A stretch of 64,000 nucleotides of DNA from the NCBI GenBank assembly GCA_037974665.1, contig CM075781.1:35503235-35567234 (forward strand), read 5' to 3'. Of this stretch, positions 33,640 to 45,159 are shown one piece after another; within the stretch, counting starts at the first letter, position 1; every line of letters begins with the position of its first letter. The notes beneath the pieces were generated by a model, which searched no databases, was not told the DNA's origin, and worked only from the letters and a program-made list of their open reading frames with translations. The position numbers were made by a program, and so were the translations under genes. Source of the stretch: Ehretia macrophylla (taxonomy: Eukaryota; Streptophyta; Magnoliopsida; Boraginales; Ehretiaceae).

Positions 33640-36120
33640 AAACAAAAAAAAGAGGAAAATGATAATTCTAGGGCTTAAATTTGGTCCAATATGAAATTTA
33701 GTACCTGAATTTATATTAGGGTAATTATAGTATAGAATGATTTCAAACTTTTGAAAAAAATGATTATTTTATACATCCATTGATACTAACATATTGAGTT
33801 ATTATCATTGTACCCCAAAATGCATATATAACATAACACTTTGTCCCCTAATGATTATTTCGTATTACTTAGTCTCCTTCAATGATTTGGTTAAGAAAAC
33901 AAAACATTGCAGTCGTTAAAAAATATATGAAAATTTTTACCTAGTAATCCCAAGGAGTTAAATGATACAAAATAAATGTTGGGGGACAAGATGTTATATT
34001 GTCTATATTAAAAAGGTCTAGTGTTATTAATATGTTATTTATATCACTTTACCCACTAATAGTATGTCGTTTCACTGAACCCTTCAGTGTTTTAGTTAAT
34101 AAAAGTATATGGTATAGCCATTATAAAATATAGAGTAAAATACATCATATCCCTTTATGTTTTTAAAAAGTTGCGTCATAAACCTTGTGTTTTAAAAAGT
34201 AACACCATAAACCCTGTGTTATTGAAAATGTTGCAAATAACCCCCTACTGTCAATTTTTCCATCAATTTTAACGTGAGTGTGATATACGCGCCTATAATG
34301 CAAATATGAAACGTATCAAGCTGTAAAATACATGGAGAACGACGAAAATACTCAATTTCTCAAAAGTGCATGATACCCCCTTGTGTTATACAAAAATTGC
34401 ATAATAAATCATATATTTTAAAAACTAGCAAATACCGCCCTGTGTTAAATAAAATGTTGCATTATTCCCCTTTCAATTTTCAGCTATAATTAGCCTTCAA
34501 ATAAATTTTATATGACCAACATATTTGTAAAAACATCCTTATAACTTTTATAAATTGCATTTCTTCTCCTCCACCATCCCAACCAAACCAATTCTTCCAC
34601 CATTTTTATCACCAAAATCCTCCATTTTCACCTCGACAAACCATCCATCTTTCCCCTATCACTTTTAGTTTCACTATTTCTTTCCTTATTACCCTCAACA
34701 AATCCACCACCAAACAATGTTTCAGATTCAGTCTTGCCAATATACCCTTTGGGGATCAAGTAAAAATTAGTCTCCAGCTAATGTTTTTAATCGGATGATA
34801 ACATTAGCTTGATGTGTTTTTGGGTCTTTTTTTTTTAATACATCTTTGTGTCAGAATTACTTGGATGTATTTCTGTGTGTTAATTTTTTTTTTTCTGTAT
34901 GACAGCATTAGATCGATGCAGGTTTTTCAAGTGAAATTCGGGGTGGTCTGAAAAAATTAGAAGGGAAAGATCAGATGGTGGGTGGGATGGTGTTGGAGTA
35001 AATAAGAAATGGTTGTGGTAGGTTTGTTGTAGGAAAGAGGGAGACGGGTAGTGGATTTGTTGAGGGTGATGAAGAAAGAAATGGTGAAGGTGGATGGTGG
35101 GGGGAAGATGGTTGGTAGTATGGAATGAGGTTACTTAAGTGAAGAAAATACATAGATAAGTGGATGCTTTGAATTTATCAAATGACAGGCTTTGCCTTGT
35201 GGTTACTCTATAAGCTTAAAAACTGAAGGGTCACGTGTTCTCAATACCCAGTTGGGCTGGTTTTTCCTACATTATTTTGTCTCAAGCATGTCATTGCCAC
35301 CTGTCATCATTCCACTGGATGGATAGAGCCACGTGTAATCATACAATTGGAGCAAATTATTGTGACACCACTGAGTGAAATAAAAATGTAAAAAATGAAA
35401 AAGAAAAAGGAAAACAAGAAAAGAGAAAATAAAAATTAAATAAAGGAAAATGGCGTCATTTTACCCTTGTTGTTAATGAATATTAAATGAGTTTTAGATT
35501 GGGGAGAGTGTGCAACATTTACCATAACACATGGGGGTATTTGTCACTTTTTAAAATACAGGATTTATTGTGCAACTTTCATATAACACAGGGGGGTGTC
35601 ATGCATTTTACTCTAAAATATATGAATGTACAAAAATAGTCTTCTTTTACATGAGAGGAAAAAAATGTTACAATTGTATATACATTAAGGGGATAAAATA
35701 ATATTAAGCTCAAAAACAGAAAATATATGAGACAAAATCTCTTACACTGTGTAACATTTTGGTTGAAGTTTTTATTACTTATATAAATTTTAATGCTTAT
35801 AAAAAAAATAAAGATAAGCATTAGATATAAAGAATGACATTTTTATATCCTTATAAACCATTAGATTACAAAGGACACTTTACTTAACTAACTACGTAAG
35901 TATATGTCAAGTGATATAACATAACCATTAGAGGAAAAAATGTACGTTTCATATTCATTATGCGGATACAGTGATATAACTCAATATTTTGTGGTTTTTG
36001 GGTGTAAATTATCCATTTTTTAAAAGTTTGAGCTTTTCCATTAAAGATTTTGTAGTTCAAAAATTAATTCCATATTAAATGAAGTTTAAGCCTTACATTT
36101 ATTCTTTTCCCAATAGGAAA
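33640..36120. mobile_element. Large diverged inverted-repeat element holding a nested MULE
   Basis: The left arm near 33650 (AGGGCTTAAATTTGGTCCAA, TATGAAATTTAGTACC) faces an inverted right arm near 36120 (GAAGTTTAAGCCTTACATTT, AATTAATTCCATATT). Inner words such as 'ggggacaagatgttatattgt' also have inverse partners. A MULE at 34133-35613 is inserted inside. No coding and no clear target duplication. A solo, related left arm lies at 18680. Confidence 0.5.
34133..35613. mobile_element. MULE-type transposon, 1481 bp, with a perfect 9 bp target duplication
   Basis: The termini GAGTAAAATAC and GCATTTTACTC match the family of the element at 12800-14257. The flanks TAAAATATA (34124-34132 and 35614-35622) are identical. 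The interior differs from that of the first element. It contains an inverted pair of CCACC-rich and GGTGG-rich stretches (34560-34720 against 34975-35110), including CCCTCAACAAATCCACCACC and its inverse. No transposase. Confidence 0.86.
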
Positions 36121-36244
36121 AAAGACATTTAATACGATATAAGACCAATATGCAGTTTTCAAAGACTATTAAGAAATTCTCCGAGAATGAATGTGTCCAC
36201 CCAATATTAGCTCCACATAGATGAACATAAATAGAAATGGTTAA

Positions 36245-37160
36245 TTGCGCAATTAGTCCTCGATATTGTTACACTTTTCTAATTAGTCTCTATTATTCTA
36301 GAAAATGCAAGTTAGTCCCTAATGTTTGTCAAATATAATCAAGTTAGTCACTATTGTTAAAATTCGGGTCAATATTAATGGAAAACCAACTCAATTAGTT
36401 TGTGACCATTACATAATTTAGAAAATTCCTATTATACCATTCTCTACTCATCAATTTCACACAGAACATGCAATACACATACCAAAAAGCAGAGAGAAAC
36501 TTGAAAGCCCCCCTACCTAACCTTGTTGTCATACCGCCAACCCCCAACCCATTGACCCTTTCCCCCTCCCTCCCACCTACCCACCCACCCACCCACCCAC
36601 CAATGTATATACATGTGTGTATGTATAAAATTGTCTATATATAGGTATATCCATGTATATATGCATTTATGAGGGGTGTATATAAGGGGAGGGGGTGTAT
36701 GTGTATGTGTGTGTGTGTATATATATGTATATATATATATATATATTTGTGTGTGTATGGGTGTGATGAGTGTTTATTGTCAATTGAGTGGGCATGTGTG
36801 TGAGTGAGAATTGTGTAATTGTGGATGAGATTTTATTTTTTCTTTTTTGGTAATGTGTATGATGGACATGAAGAAAAGAAAAAAGACCAGTTTGCCCACA
36901 TGATTGAAATTCTATTAAAATTAACACTTTTTTTTTATTGAAAGAGATTAATTTAAATAAGTTTGTGGAACTGTAGGGATTAATATGAATATTTTGCAAT
37001 AATAGGGACTGAATTGAAATTAAGTGACAACACTGACTAATGACATAAATGGAAGCAAAAGATTTGGGTTGTTTTTTTTTGGTCAACATATTGGATTATA
37101 ATAATTGGTATTGTGATGTCAATAGGGACTTTCGACCAAAAAAGAAGTCAATAGAGATTA
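36245..37160. mobile_element. Probable foldback element with internal microsatellites
   Basis: The left arm holds TTAGTCC-type units ('aattagtcctcgatattgtt', 'aagttagtccctaatg'). The right arm near 36950-37160 holds their inverses ('aatagggactgaattg', 'agagattagttattgc'). The middle has (CCAC)n at 36576-36600 and (GT)n(AT)n tracts at 36700-36760. The 140-codon minus-strand frame across these tracts is simple-repeat product. Borders are approximate. Confidence 0.5.
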
Positions 37161-37230
37161 GTTATTGCAAGAAATCATCCTATTTATATGAAAGAGCAAT
37201 ATGCACGTCTAACCGCACCTAATCGCAGTA

Positions 37231-37395
37231 TTCTACCATTTAATGAGGCTAAAATCTATCACCTCTATATCTAGTTATAGATACTCTTCTTTCCCAATTC
37301 TTTCTTTTTCGTTCTACCATTTAATGAGGCTAAAATCTATCACCTCTATATATATCTAGTTATAGATACTCTTCTTTCCCAATTCTTTCTTTTTC
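37231..37395. repeat. Tandem duplication of about 81 bp
   Basis: TTCTACCATTTAATGAGGCT and the following bases to CTTTTTC occur at 37231-37311 and again at 37312-37395. The second copy has four extra bases (TATA) in its TA stretch. It ends one base before the target duplication of the hAT element. Confidence 0.9.
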
Positions 37396-37403
37396 ATAGT
37401 GCA

Positions 37404-37963
37404 CTGGGGTGGATTTAGGAGGGAGGGGACCTCCAAAAATAAAAGAAAATTAGATTTGGCCCCCCAATAAATATTTAAAAAGTGGTCAAAGCTTTTAAAA
37501 AATATGGAGTTGGTTTGGTGGTTAGTCATAAATAGCATTAATTATATTGATGGTTGAGGGTTCAAGTCACCATAATTGCATTTATTTTTATAATTTTAGT
37601 TATGGATGAAAAAAATTAATATCTAAAGAACATGACCTTTAATTAGGTTTATTGAATATATATAGATTGTTTAATTTGTACCATAAACAAGAACTAACAG
37701 TCAAATATGCAATTTAGAATTATTATAATATTTTGGTGCATCTAAAGTGTAAACTAATTGATATTCAAAAATATGCTAGAAATGATTATTTTGCTTACTA
37801 AATCTTTTAAAATACCGTAATATGAAAACATAACCAAATATTTTTTAATAAAACTATAAAAAAAATTAAAAATGTAAATTGAGTCTCTTTTCTACTAGAC
37901 TAAAAAATACTGTACAAAAAAAAAAGCGATCCCCCCAACGTTAAATTTCTGACTCCGCCCCTA
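37404..37963. mobile_element. hAT-type non-autonomous element, 560 bp, with a perfect 8 bp target duplication
   Basis: The left end CTGGGGTGGATTTAG and the right end CTGACTCCGCCCCTA are inverted. The flanks ATAGTGCA (37396-37403 and 37964-37971) are identical. Subterminal GGCCCCCC and CCCCCCAACG tracts resemble those of other hAT-like MITEs in the window. No transposase coding. Confidence 0.86.
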
Positions 37964-37971
37964 ATAGTGCA

Positions 37972-38602
37972 TGAGGTAAATTATATGTCATTACATTTAA
38001 TTTTTTTTAAATCTCAACATTAAATTAGACTAATAAACTTACTTTATCTATTTAGAATAAATTTTAAAATGAATGACCGAGATTTAAAAAGATTAAATTT
38101 GACGACTCATGATGTATCACTTCATCTTAAAAAGAAGAGAATCAAGAAAGGAAAGAGTCCAAACCCATATCTACACGGATGGCTGCGAGTCCATTTTATT
38201 TGAGAAATATTAGCTTTCATTGGGTATTCTGAGTAACGTCGATATCCCAAGCTGTTTTCGATGTTTTACGAAACCGAGCATCATCAATACGATTTTAGTG
38301 ATTATTTCATTAGTGACTCCAAAGTTGATTAAAGATGTTTGAGTGACCCTATTTATTACTAGTGTTGATGTTCTATTATTCCTCTAGTAGCGAGTATTGG
38401 ACAATAGATCTCCAACAGGGCTTCAGTCTAATGGTATATACCTCGTTATGAGTACGGAAAATTTCAAAATTAATTCTCGTGAGTAACATTATTTTAAATA
38501 TGTTATAAAGTTTAGTCCTCCCTTAAATCGAAAAGAAAAAAAAAGACAAGATAAAAGAAAATATTTTTCATTAGACAGCATTATACATGTACATCTAGAA
38601 AG
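37972..38602. other. Intergenic stretch, no gene seen
   Basis: No coding signal and no repeat that could be bounded. Confidence 0.5.
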
Positions 38603-40089
38603 TTCTTTTAATTTTGAAGAAGATCTCTTAGCACATTTATGTATATATACTCCAGCAGGTTGGTTAGTCTATCAATGTAGGCTACATCTCTTTTGAGTTG
38701 TATGATCAACTCATGCTTTGAATCAAATGATCAACTCGACCACCTCGAGGCACCACCATAATGAGTTTAATTTGAAATTGTTTTGTAAATTTTCTCAATT
38801 AATTTATTTCTTCTCTAGTGAGCCAGTCTTCACTTTAAAAGAAACATATATATTCTTTTATAGGCGTTTTGTACTTTGATTAAGATCCTAACTTATATGT
38901 AACATGCTTTTTGATTCTTGCAAATTCGTATCTTACTACCATTGATAACTCTATTACAGTTTCACATATATTAGTTTCATAATGCAAATCTCATGAACGA
39001 CAAGTGTATCGTTTTTGATATATCACATAATAATTATTTGTTGTAAATCCTTCATATTGAAATTTATACTACCACGAACTAAAAGTTCGTTACTTTTGAT
39101 ATGTGAGGCAATAACTCTTTTTTCATAGACACTTGATGCTGAAATCCATATATATTCCTATGAATCTTAGAGAAATAATTTAGGAAAGGAAATCACCCAT
39201 CCCTACAGAATTAAGTTAAAGAAATAATATTCATTCTTCATAATCTCCATGACATGTTAAAGCTAAATATCTTATGGTAAAGGATCTGTGTATCCTCTCG
39301 CACAATCTAATTAGAAAAATATATGATCATCACAAAGTAATGATCTTTCAAAACTCGCTATGAATGAATTTATTTAAGATAGCAGGTTTTTAACATTACA
39401 AGCGAACATAATTCCAAAGTGTTTAGAAAATGTCAACTAAAATAATTATGTGGTATATTTTTTGGAAGATACTTTAGAAAAACAAAAACTTATTTCACTT
39501 TCCGTGACTTGAATAAGCTCTTATAGCAACAATATTGAGAGCCTAAGATTGATAAATATTTTGAATTGATATAATCTTATTATTGTTGAGCAAAATAAGA
39601 ACTTCTAAAAAATTCATTAATTATGACCAGTTGGCGCAGAACCATTCCTTGAAGTGAATAGTACATCATCTTATTATCATGGACATGATATTGGCCATGG
39701 TTGTGGCTATAATAACAATTGATATTATGGTGGTGATAAACAACTCTAATCTTGAGAAGTCTAAAATAATGAGGAGTAACATGAAAAGGGAAATGATTAA
39801 AAAACAATGTTGATTGATGACTATACATGTGTATAGAAGGACACTGAGCACGTACATACTATATGTATAAACATCGTAATAATATATCTTTGTACATGTT
39901 GAATAGACTAAATAATAAAATAAACATCTCTTTAACAACTTAAGCTTTTAGATGAGGTGATTACTTAACATGATATGAGAGTCTAGGTGCCAAAAGGTCC
40001 TAGATTCAAAATTCATTGTCATCCATTTAAAAACATTAAAGCTGTCCAAGTGTAAGGTTAAAAAACTAACTCCACATGTGCTTGCAGGC
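38603..40089. repeat. Segmental duplication, copy C2 (paralogue of 14655-17145)
   Basis: Matches C1 nearly throughout but lacks its 991 bp hAT-type insertion. The empty site reads GATCCTAACTTATATGTAAC near 38884. The copy is cut at 40089/40090 by the left LTR of the Tat Gypsy element. The rest of the duplicated segment should therefore reappear beyond that element, outside the window. Confidence 0.93.
39897..40089 (+). mobile_element. Left part of the tiny TRIM (copy of 16951-17145)
   Basis: The left LTR is 39897-39970 (TGTTGAATAGAC to CTTAACA), followed by the primer site TGATATGAGAGTCTAG and the internal part up to its purine tract. The Gypsy LTR starts exactly where the TRIM's right LTR is expected. 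Confidence 0.78.
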
Positions 40090-40940
40090 TGTTAACGCCA
40101 AAATTGGGCTTAGACCCATGGTCCAATCACGACGAGACACTTGTCCCCAATCGACGCACTGTTATTGGGTCAAGGCCTATATATGATACTATGAGTTGCT
40201 GTCTACTCCCAGGTTAGGTCTGATAAAGCTCAGAGCTCTCGGCTAAGCCTACATGGCGTCGTCGTCCTACATGAACAACCAAGGATAAACTCTAATCTAG
40301 CTCGAACTCTATTAGATATCTCCGGATAGACGATCAAGGAGACATTCCAATAGACTAGACTACTGGTAGCAGACGACTATCGACAAACTCGAGATAAAGA
40401 TCAACTATATCCTACGGGATAAGAGCTTACTCACTTGAAGTAGTCCATTTGAGATACAAGTCCCAAGGGATAAACGACCCCAGACTTATCCCAATTGTCG
40501 AGCCTACGAGAAGCGGACGACCACCAAATGACTTAGGATGGAGATGACCTCTATCCTACGCGATAAGCGATCATGTAGTCTACTAGGAATACAAAACCCA
40601 AGAGTCCGTGACTCTTGGCCTACCCACACCTATAAGTAGGCCACGCCTGCACAAGGAAAGGGCATCAAGTATTAGCCACACCCAGCAATACTTTACCTCT
40701 CTCCCTTACGAAATCATAACCTACTCTCCCCATATCAATGCCGCAACCATGGTAGTCTCCGATTATCCTTCCTTATAATCCTCGTTTGCTTCCCTCTTCC
40801 GATACATTACTAACTTGAGCATCGGAGTGTCTCCGACTGGCACCACACCGATATCCTAAGACTCACGTCGTTCTATCACTTTCTGTCCTTGTAGGTTGCT
40901 GGTAGCCCGCAACTCGTGATTGTAGATTTTGACGTCTATA
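40090..40940 (+). repeat. 5' LTR of Tat Gypsy element, 851 bp
   Basis: Starts TGTTAACGCCAAAATTGG and ends ATTTTGACGTCTATA just before the primer site. The end is the imperfect inverse of the start (ATTTTGGCGTTAACA expected). Right after it stands the PBS. The 3' partner is not in the window, so the borders rest on the junction with the duplicated segment and on the PBS position. Confidence 0.85.
40631..40639 (+). promoter_or_regulatory. Probable LTR TATA box
   Basis: TATAAGTAG in the last third of the LTR, preceded by a C-rich stretch. It is placed suitably to start genomic RNA within the LTR. Inferred from sequence only. Confidence 0.45.
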
Positions 40941-40942
40941 AT

Positions 40943-40962
40943 TTGGCGCCCACCGTGGGGCC
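40943..40962 (+). other. Primer binding site of Tat Gypsy element
   Basis: TTTGGCGCCCACCGTGGGGC, two bases after the LTR end. This word is typical of Tat-type plant Gypsy elements. I do not assign the priming tRNA. Confidence 0.75.
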
Positions 40963-41028
40963 CTGGCAACTTAGCTACCCTAACATAAGGCTACGGACTC
41001 TTGATCACTATTACTTTCGACAAAAGCC

Positions 41029-42500
41029 ATGGCTGAAAGCAGCATTCAAAATGATATCCAGGCACAGATGGAGGCCTTGATGACCGAGATAAAAGTATGC
41101 AAGGAAAAACTTAAGGAGTTCGAGACGGAAAACACTGTCTTTCGCCAGGAGAATATCGAGCTAGAGGAAAGGGTCAAGACCCTCATAGCAACCACCGCCC
41201 CTTTGAATCGCGGGAAGGCAATTGCCCATGGTGAGATGGTGGCGCCCATGCAATCCCTTGGATCCACACCCCAGCAGATGCCCGGCAGTGGAGTCTACCT
41301 CCAAACCACTGTCACAACTAATCGACCTCTAATGTAGCCAGCAGGCGAGGGAGGACCGAGCCGTGATATCCTTCGACGATTCCAGGAGATTGAGTCTCTC
41401 ATCCAGAGGATTCCTGGGGTGCCTGTCCCCATTAAGAGGAGTGCAGTAAATAGCTTTGCCGACTCCCCGTTTGTTGACACCATTGCAATGGTGGAGATGC
41501 CGACCAAATTCAGCTTTCCGAACATGAGGCCTTATGATGGGACTACTGACCCTGATGATCACATAATGCAATACAAGCAGGGAATGCTCACCGTGGCCGT
41601 CCCGCGAGATTCTAGGGAAGCATGTATGTGTAAGGGCTTCAGCTCTAGTTTGGTAGGACCAGCCTTGCAGTGGTATACTAACCTACCAAACAACTGTATT
41701 ACCTCATTTGCCCAACTGACAGACATGTTCGCGAAGCAATTCTCGAGTAACAGGAAGTTAGAGAAACAATCTGATTACCTCTACTTAATTGTACAAAGGA
41801 GAGGCGAGCTCCTGCACGACTTTGTGGGGAGGTTCAACAAGGAGAAGGTAGCCACCCCCCAATGTAACATGGCCACGGCTATCTCAGCCTTTCGCAAGAG
41901 CCTGATCCCCGAGTCTGACTTATATAAGGAATTAACCAAGTACCCGTGCAAGACCACGGAGGATGTTCTGACGAAGGCTTGGGCTTAGATTAAGTGGGAG
42001 GAAGATAAGTCAAACTATCTCCCTTCACCACCGCGCCATGATAGGGATGATCGCCGGTGCTCTCTAACGTCTGTTCCTCATAGTAAAAGACGTGAGTCTT
42101 ACCCTGCAGATTAAAGAAGAAGTAAACGATCACGCGATGACAAGAGACCACTTGACCAGAGGCGAGACCGCAACCCAGACATACTAAGAATGCTAGACTA
42201 TAACCTCAGTATAGCTCTGACTAAGCTTGTTCATACTTTGAAGATGATGGGCAACGCCGTCAAGTGGCCAGAGAAGATGAGATGCCCCGCTAACCGGAAA
42301 GATAAAACTAAGTGGTGCGACTTCCACGACGACCATGGGTACACAACTGAGGAATGCATTGGCCTAAAAAAAGAAGTCACGGAGTTGCTAAAGCGGGGCC
42401 ACCTCACCCAGTTCTTGACCGACAGAGGGAAACAAACTATAGCCCAGCGAGAGGGAAAACAAAAGGCTCGAAAAGTCACCCCACCTGAACCGCCGTGCCT
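41029..42500 (+). pseudogene. gag region of Tat Gypsy element
   Basis: The first 60 residues form a coiled-coil-like stretch (QAQMEALMTEIKVCKEKLKE, FETENTVFRQENIELEERVK). After the stop at 41335 the frame continues to the retrotransposon gag core: MPTKFSFPNMRPYDGTTDP, GPALQWYTNLPNNCITSF and LYLIVQRRGELLHDFVGRF. After stops at 41986 and 42112 an Arg-rich stretch is followed by KWCDFHDDHGYTTEECIGLK, the modified zinc-knuckle-like motif (C-x2-H-x3-H-x5-C spacing) typical of plant Gypsy gag. Capsid formation and RNA binding would be its role. Confidence 0.88.
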
Positions 42501-42639
42501 TGAACGAACAGTGAATTGTATCACTAGTAGATCGGAGGTCAGTGGTATCAGCCACTCAGTGTCAAGAAAATACGTTCGACCGGCAATCGGTTTTGGCTTA
42601 AGGCCTCGGCCACCTTGGGAATTCGAGCCTGAACAGATC

Positions 42640-43014
42640 ATCACGTTCTCTAATAACGAAGCAGCCTACTTAGATGATCCACACCATGACGCCCTGGTAA
42701 TAACATTAAGGGTGGCCAACTGCCAAATCAAACGGATACTAGTCGACAAGGGCAGCTCAACCAACGTCCTCGTGCTAGATTCCCTTAGGGGAATGGGGAT
42801 CGATGATGCCTGTGTCACTTGTCGTTCAACCATCCTAATCGGGTTCAGCGGTAAACATAAAAGCACCATTGGAGAGATTGTCCTCCTAACCTATGCCGAG
42901 GGCATTAACCACAATACTCAATTCCTAGGGATAAACTATCTATCACCCTACAATATCATACTGGGGCGTCCATGGATCCATAAGAGGAAATCCATTCCAT
43001 CAACCTACTACTAG
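42640..43014 (+). pseudogene. Aspartic protease domain
   Basis: The active-site block reads ILVDKGSSTNVLVLDSL, with catalytic Asp at 42745-42747 kept. The position after it, normally Gly or Thr, is Lys. The flanking blocks ALVITLRVANCQIKR, TILIGFSGKHKSTIGEI and NIILGRPWIH (the conserved ILGRPW) are clear. Homodimeric retroviral-type proteases cut gag-pol. The D-x-G triad is altered and a TAG at 43012 follows. Confidence 0.82.
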
Positions 43015-43379
43015 GTGATCAAGTTGCCGACTAATTGGGGAACAGGAGAAATAAGAAGACAGCAAAGGGACTCTCGCGAATGCTACCGCTCTGCCCTGAG
43101 GAGGGCTGGCCATGACGTTCTATATCAGGTGGAGAAAACTACGACACGAGGTTACCCTGACCAACCTACCATAGAAGAGCTTGACGAAGTACAAATCCAC
43201 CCCGACTATCCATATCATATCGTTCAGGTCGGCTCAATGTTAAAGCCGGGACTGCGCGACCAGTTGGTGGATTTCCTCAGCCATCACTGCGACTACTTTG
43301 CTTGCTCTCATACGGACATGACTGGAATTGACCCGGCAATCATGGTTTACAAACTACAAGTCGACCTAACGTATCCTCT

Positions 43380-44180
43380 TATGAAACAGAAATGGAGGAA
43401 GTTCACAGTAGAGAGGAATTGTATCATCAATGAAGAGGTGCAGAAGCTGATTGACATTGGATCCGTTCGCGAGGTCCTCTACCCTGATTGGTTGGTAAAT
43501 GTGGCGGTTGTAAAGAAGAAGAATGGTAAGTGGAGAGTTTGTATCGACTTTACAGACCTGAACAAGGTGTGCCCGAAAGACTTTTTTCCTCTCCTGCACA
43601 TAGACACAGTGGTGGATGCAACGGCAGGACATGAGCTCCTCACTTTAATGGATATTTTTTCTGGCTACAACCAAATACTCATGCATCCAAAGGATCAAGA
43701 GAAGACATCGTTCATCACTGAACGAGGAATATACTGCTACAAAGTCATGCCCTTTGGCCTGAAGAACGCTGGTGCAACCTACTAACGTTTGGTCAATAAA
43801 ATGTTCGTCGATTTGCTGGGACAAACCATGGAGGTTTACATCGACAACATGCTGGTGAAATCTCTTATTGCGGAAGACCACCTAAGTCATTTGCGCCAGA
43901 CGTTCGAAATTTTGAAGAAATACAACATGAAGTTGAATCCCACGAAATCTTCCTTCGGGGTCACCTCTGGAAAGTTCTTGGGATACTTAGTCACCCAGCG
44001 CGGGATCGAGGCCCACCCGGATCAAATAAGGTCCATCTTTAATATTCCGTCTCCGACTAATATCAAAGAAGTGCAGAAGCTCACTGGGAGGCTCACAGCT
44101 CTAACTAGGTTTATCTCACGGTCCTCTGAGAAGTGCCACACCTTCTTCGATACCCTCCGAAAAAATAAGGACTTTGTTTG
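43380..44180 (+). pseudogene. Reverse transcriptase domain, catalytic YIDD changed to YIDN
   Basis: Conserved blocks: NVAVVKKKNGKWRVCIDFTD, LNKVCPKDFFPLLHID, LTLMDIFSGYNQI (first catalytic Asp at 43651-43653 kept), YCYKVMPFGLKNAGATY, stop at 43783, then MEVYIDNMLVKS, and downstream LNPTKSSFGVTSGKFLGY, VTQRGIEAHPDQI and VQKLTGRLTALTRF. The catalytic pair reads D-N (AAC at 43846-43848, one G-to-A change from Asp). This would abolish DNA synthesis even without the stop. Confidence 0.93.
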
Positions 44181-44184
44181 GACA

Positions 44185-44640
44185 CCTGCCTGTGAAGAGG
44201 CTCTACAACAACTTAAGGCGTACCTTACCAGCCCACCGCTGCTCTCAAAGCTGAAAGATGGTGAAACCCTTCTAATCTACTTGGCTGTCTCAGAGACCGC
44301 TATAAGCGTTGTCTTGGTGCGAGAGGAATGAAGGAAACAACATCCAGTCTACTATACAAGCAGAGCTTTGCTCGATGCCGAGACTAGGTACAGTCAGCTG
44401 GAGAAGCTAGCATTGGGCCTCGTCAATGCGGCACGCAAGCTAAGGCCATACTTCCAATGTCATCCAATAACAGTATTAACAATCTTTCCCCTCAAGTCCG
44501 TACTACATAAACCGAAACTCTCTGGACGATTGTCAAAGTGGGCAATCGAGCTTAGTGAGTATGAAATCTCCTATCAGCCATGGACTACAATGAAATCATA
44601 AGCCTTGGCGGACTTTGTGGCAGACTTCATGCCCGACATC
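44185..44640 (+). pseudogene. Gypsy-type RNase H domain (first RNase H)
   Basis: Blocks FVWTPACEEALQQLKAYL, TLLIYLAVSETAISVVLVRE, stop TGA at 44329, HPVYYTSRALLDAETRYSQL, EKLALGLVNAARKLRPYF and LSGRLSKWAIELSEYEI, then TAA at 44599 and ALADFVADF. In Tat elements this domain is degenerate and acts as a tether ahead of the second RNase H. That reading is from family knowledge. Confidence 0.87.
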
Positions 44641-44689
44641 AACTTATTAGCCGAGAAGGAGTTGTTGTGCCTAAGTGTCTCATTGGAAC

Positions 44690-45080
44690 AAGGGAGGTGG
44701 ACGTTAAGCGTGGATGAGAAAAGTAACGCCAAGGGTATCGGCCCCAAGTTAATGTTACAGTCTCCCGAGGGGGACGTCATTGAACAATCGGTCAAGTGTG
44801 GTTTCAAAGCCACCAACAACAAAGCGAAGTACGAAGCCCTGATTGCGGGACTCACTTTGGCCAAGGAGATGAACGTCAAGAGGATAAGTGTCAACAGTGA
44901 TTCGCAGTTAGTAGTCAACCAGATCCTAGGAACCTACCGAGCAAGAGGCAACAAGATGGCAGCCTACTTGTTGCTTACCAAAGAGCTACAGGCAGCTTTC
45001 GAGAAGTTTGAGATAAAGTAGTTAAGTAGAGAAGATAATGGCCACGCCGATGCTCTAGCGGCCCTAGGGGTATCCACCCA
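44690..45080 (+). pseudogene. Archaeal-type RNase H domain (second RNase H)
   Basis: Blocks RWTLSVDEKSNAKGIG, VKCGFKATNNKAKYEALIAG, RISVNSDSQLVVNQILG, and after the TAG at 45019 SREDNGHADALAALG. The order and motifs fit the archaeal/plant-type RNase H that defines Tat elements. The block normally reading NNEAEYEAL is NNKAKYEAL, so a catalytic glutamate is lysine (GAG/GAA to AAG/AAA, again G-to-A). The SDSQL aspartate and the final D of HADALA remain. Confidence 0.9.
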
Positions 45081-45159
45081 AGTGGTAGCTCCTAAGGTGG
45101 TTCCCGTCGTCTACCTTCAGTGGCCCGCCGTTTGGAAAAAAAAGTCGGAAGAGGTAACA

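Noticed and set aside
35579..35821. 80-codon open frame on the minus strand
   Set aside because: Crosses the right terminus of the MULE at 35613, so it is a chance frame.
36667..37089. 140-codon open frame on the minus strand
   Set aside because: Its end is the translation of (GT)n(AT)n microsatellite and it spans a foldback arm.
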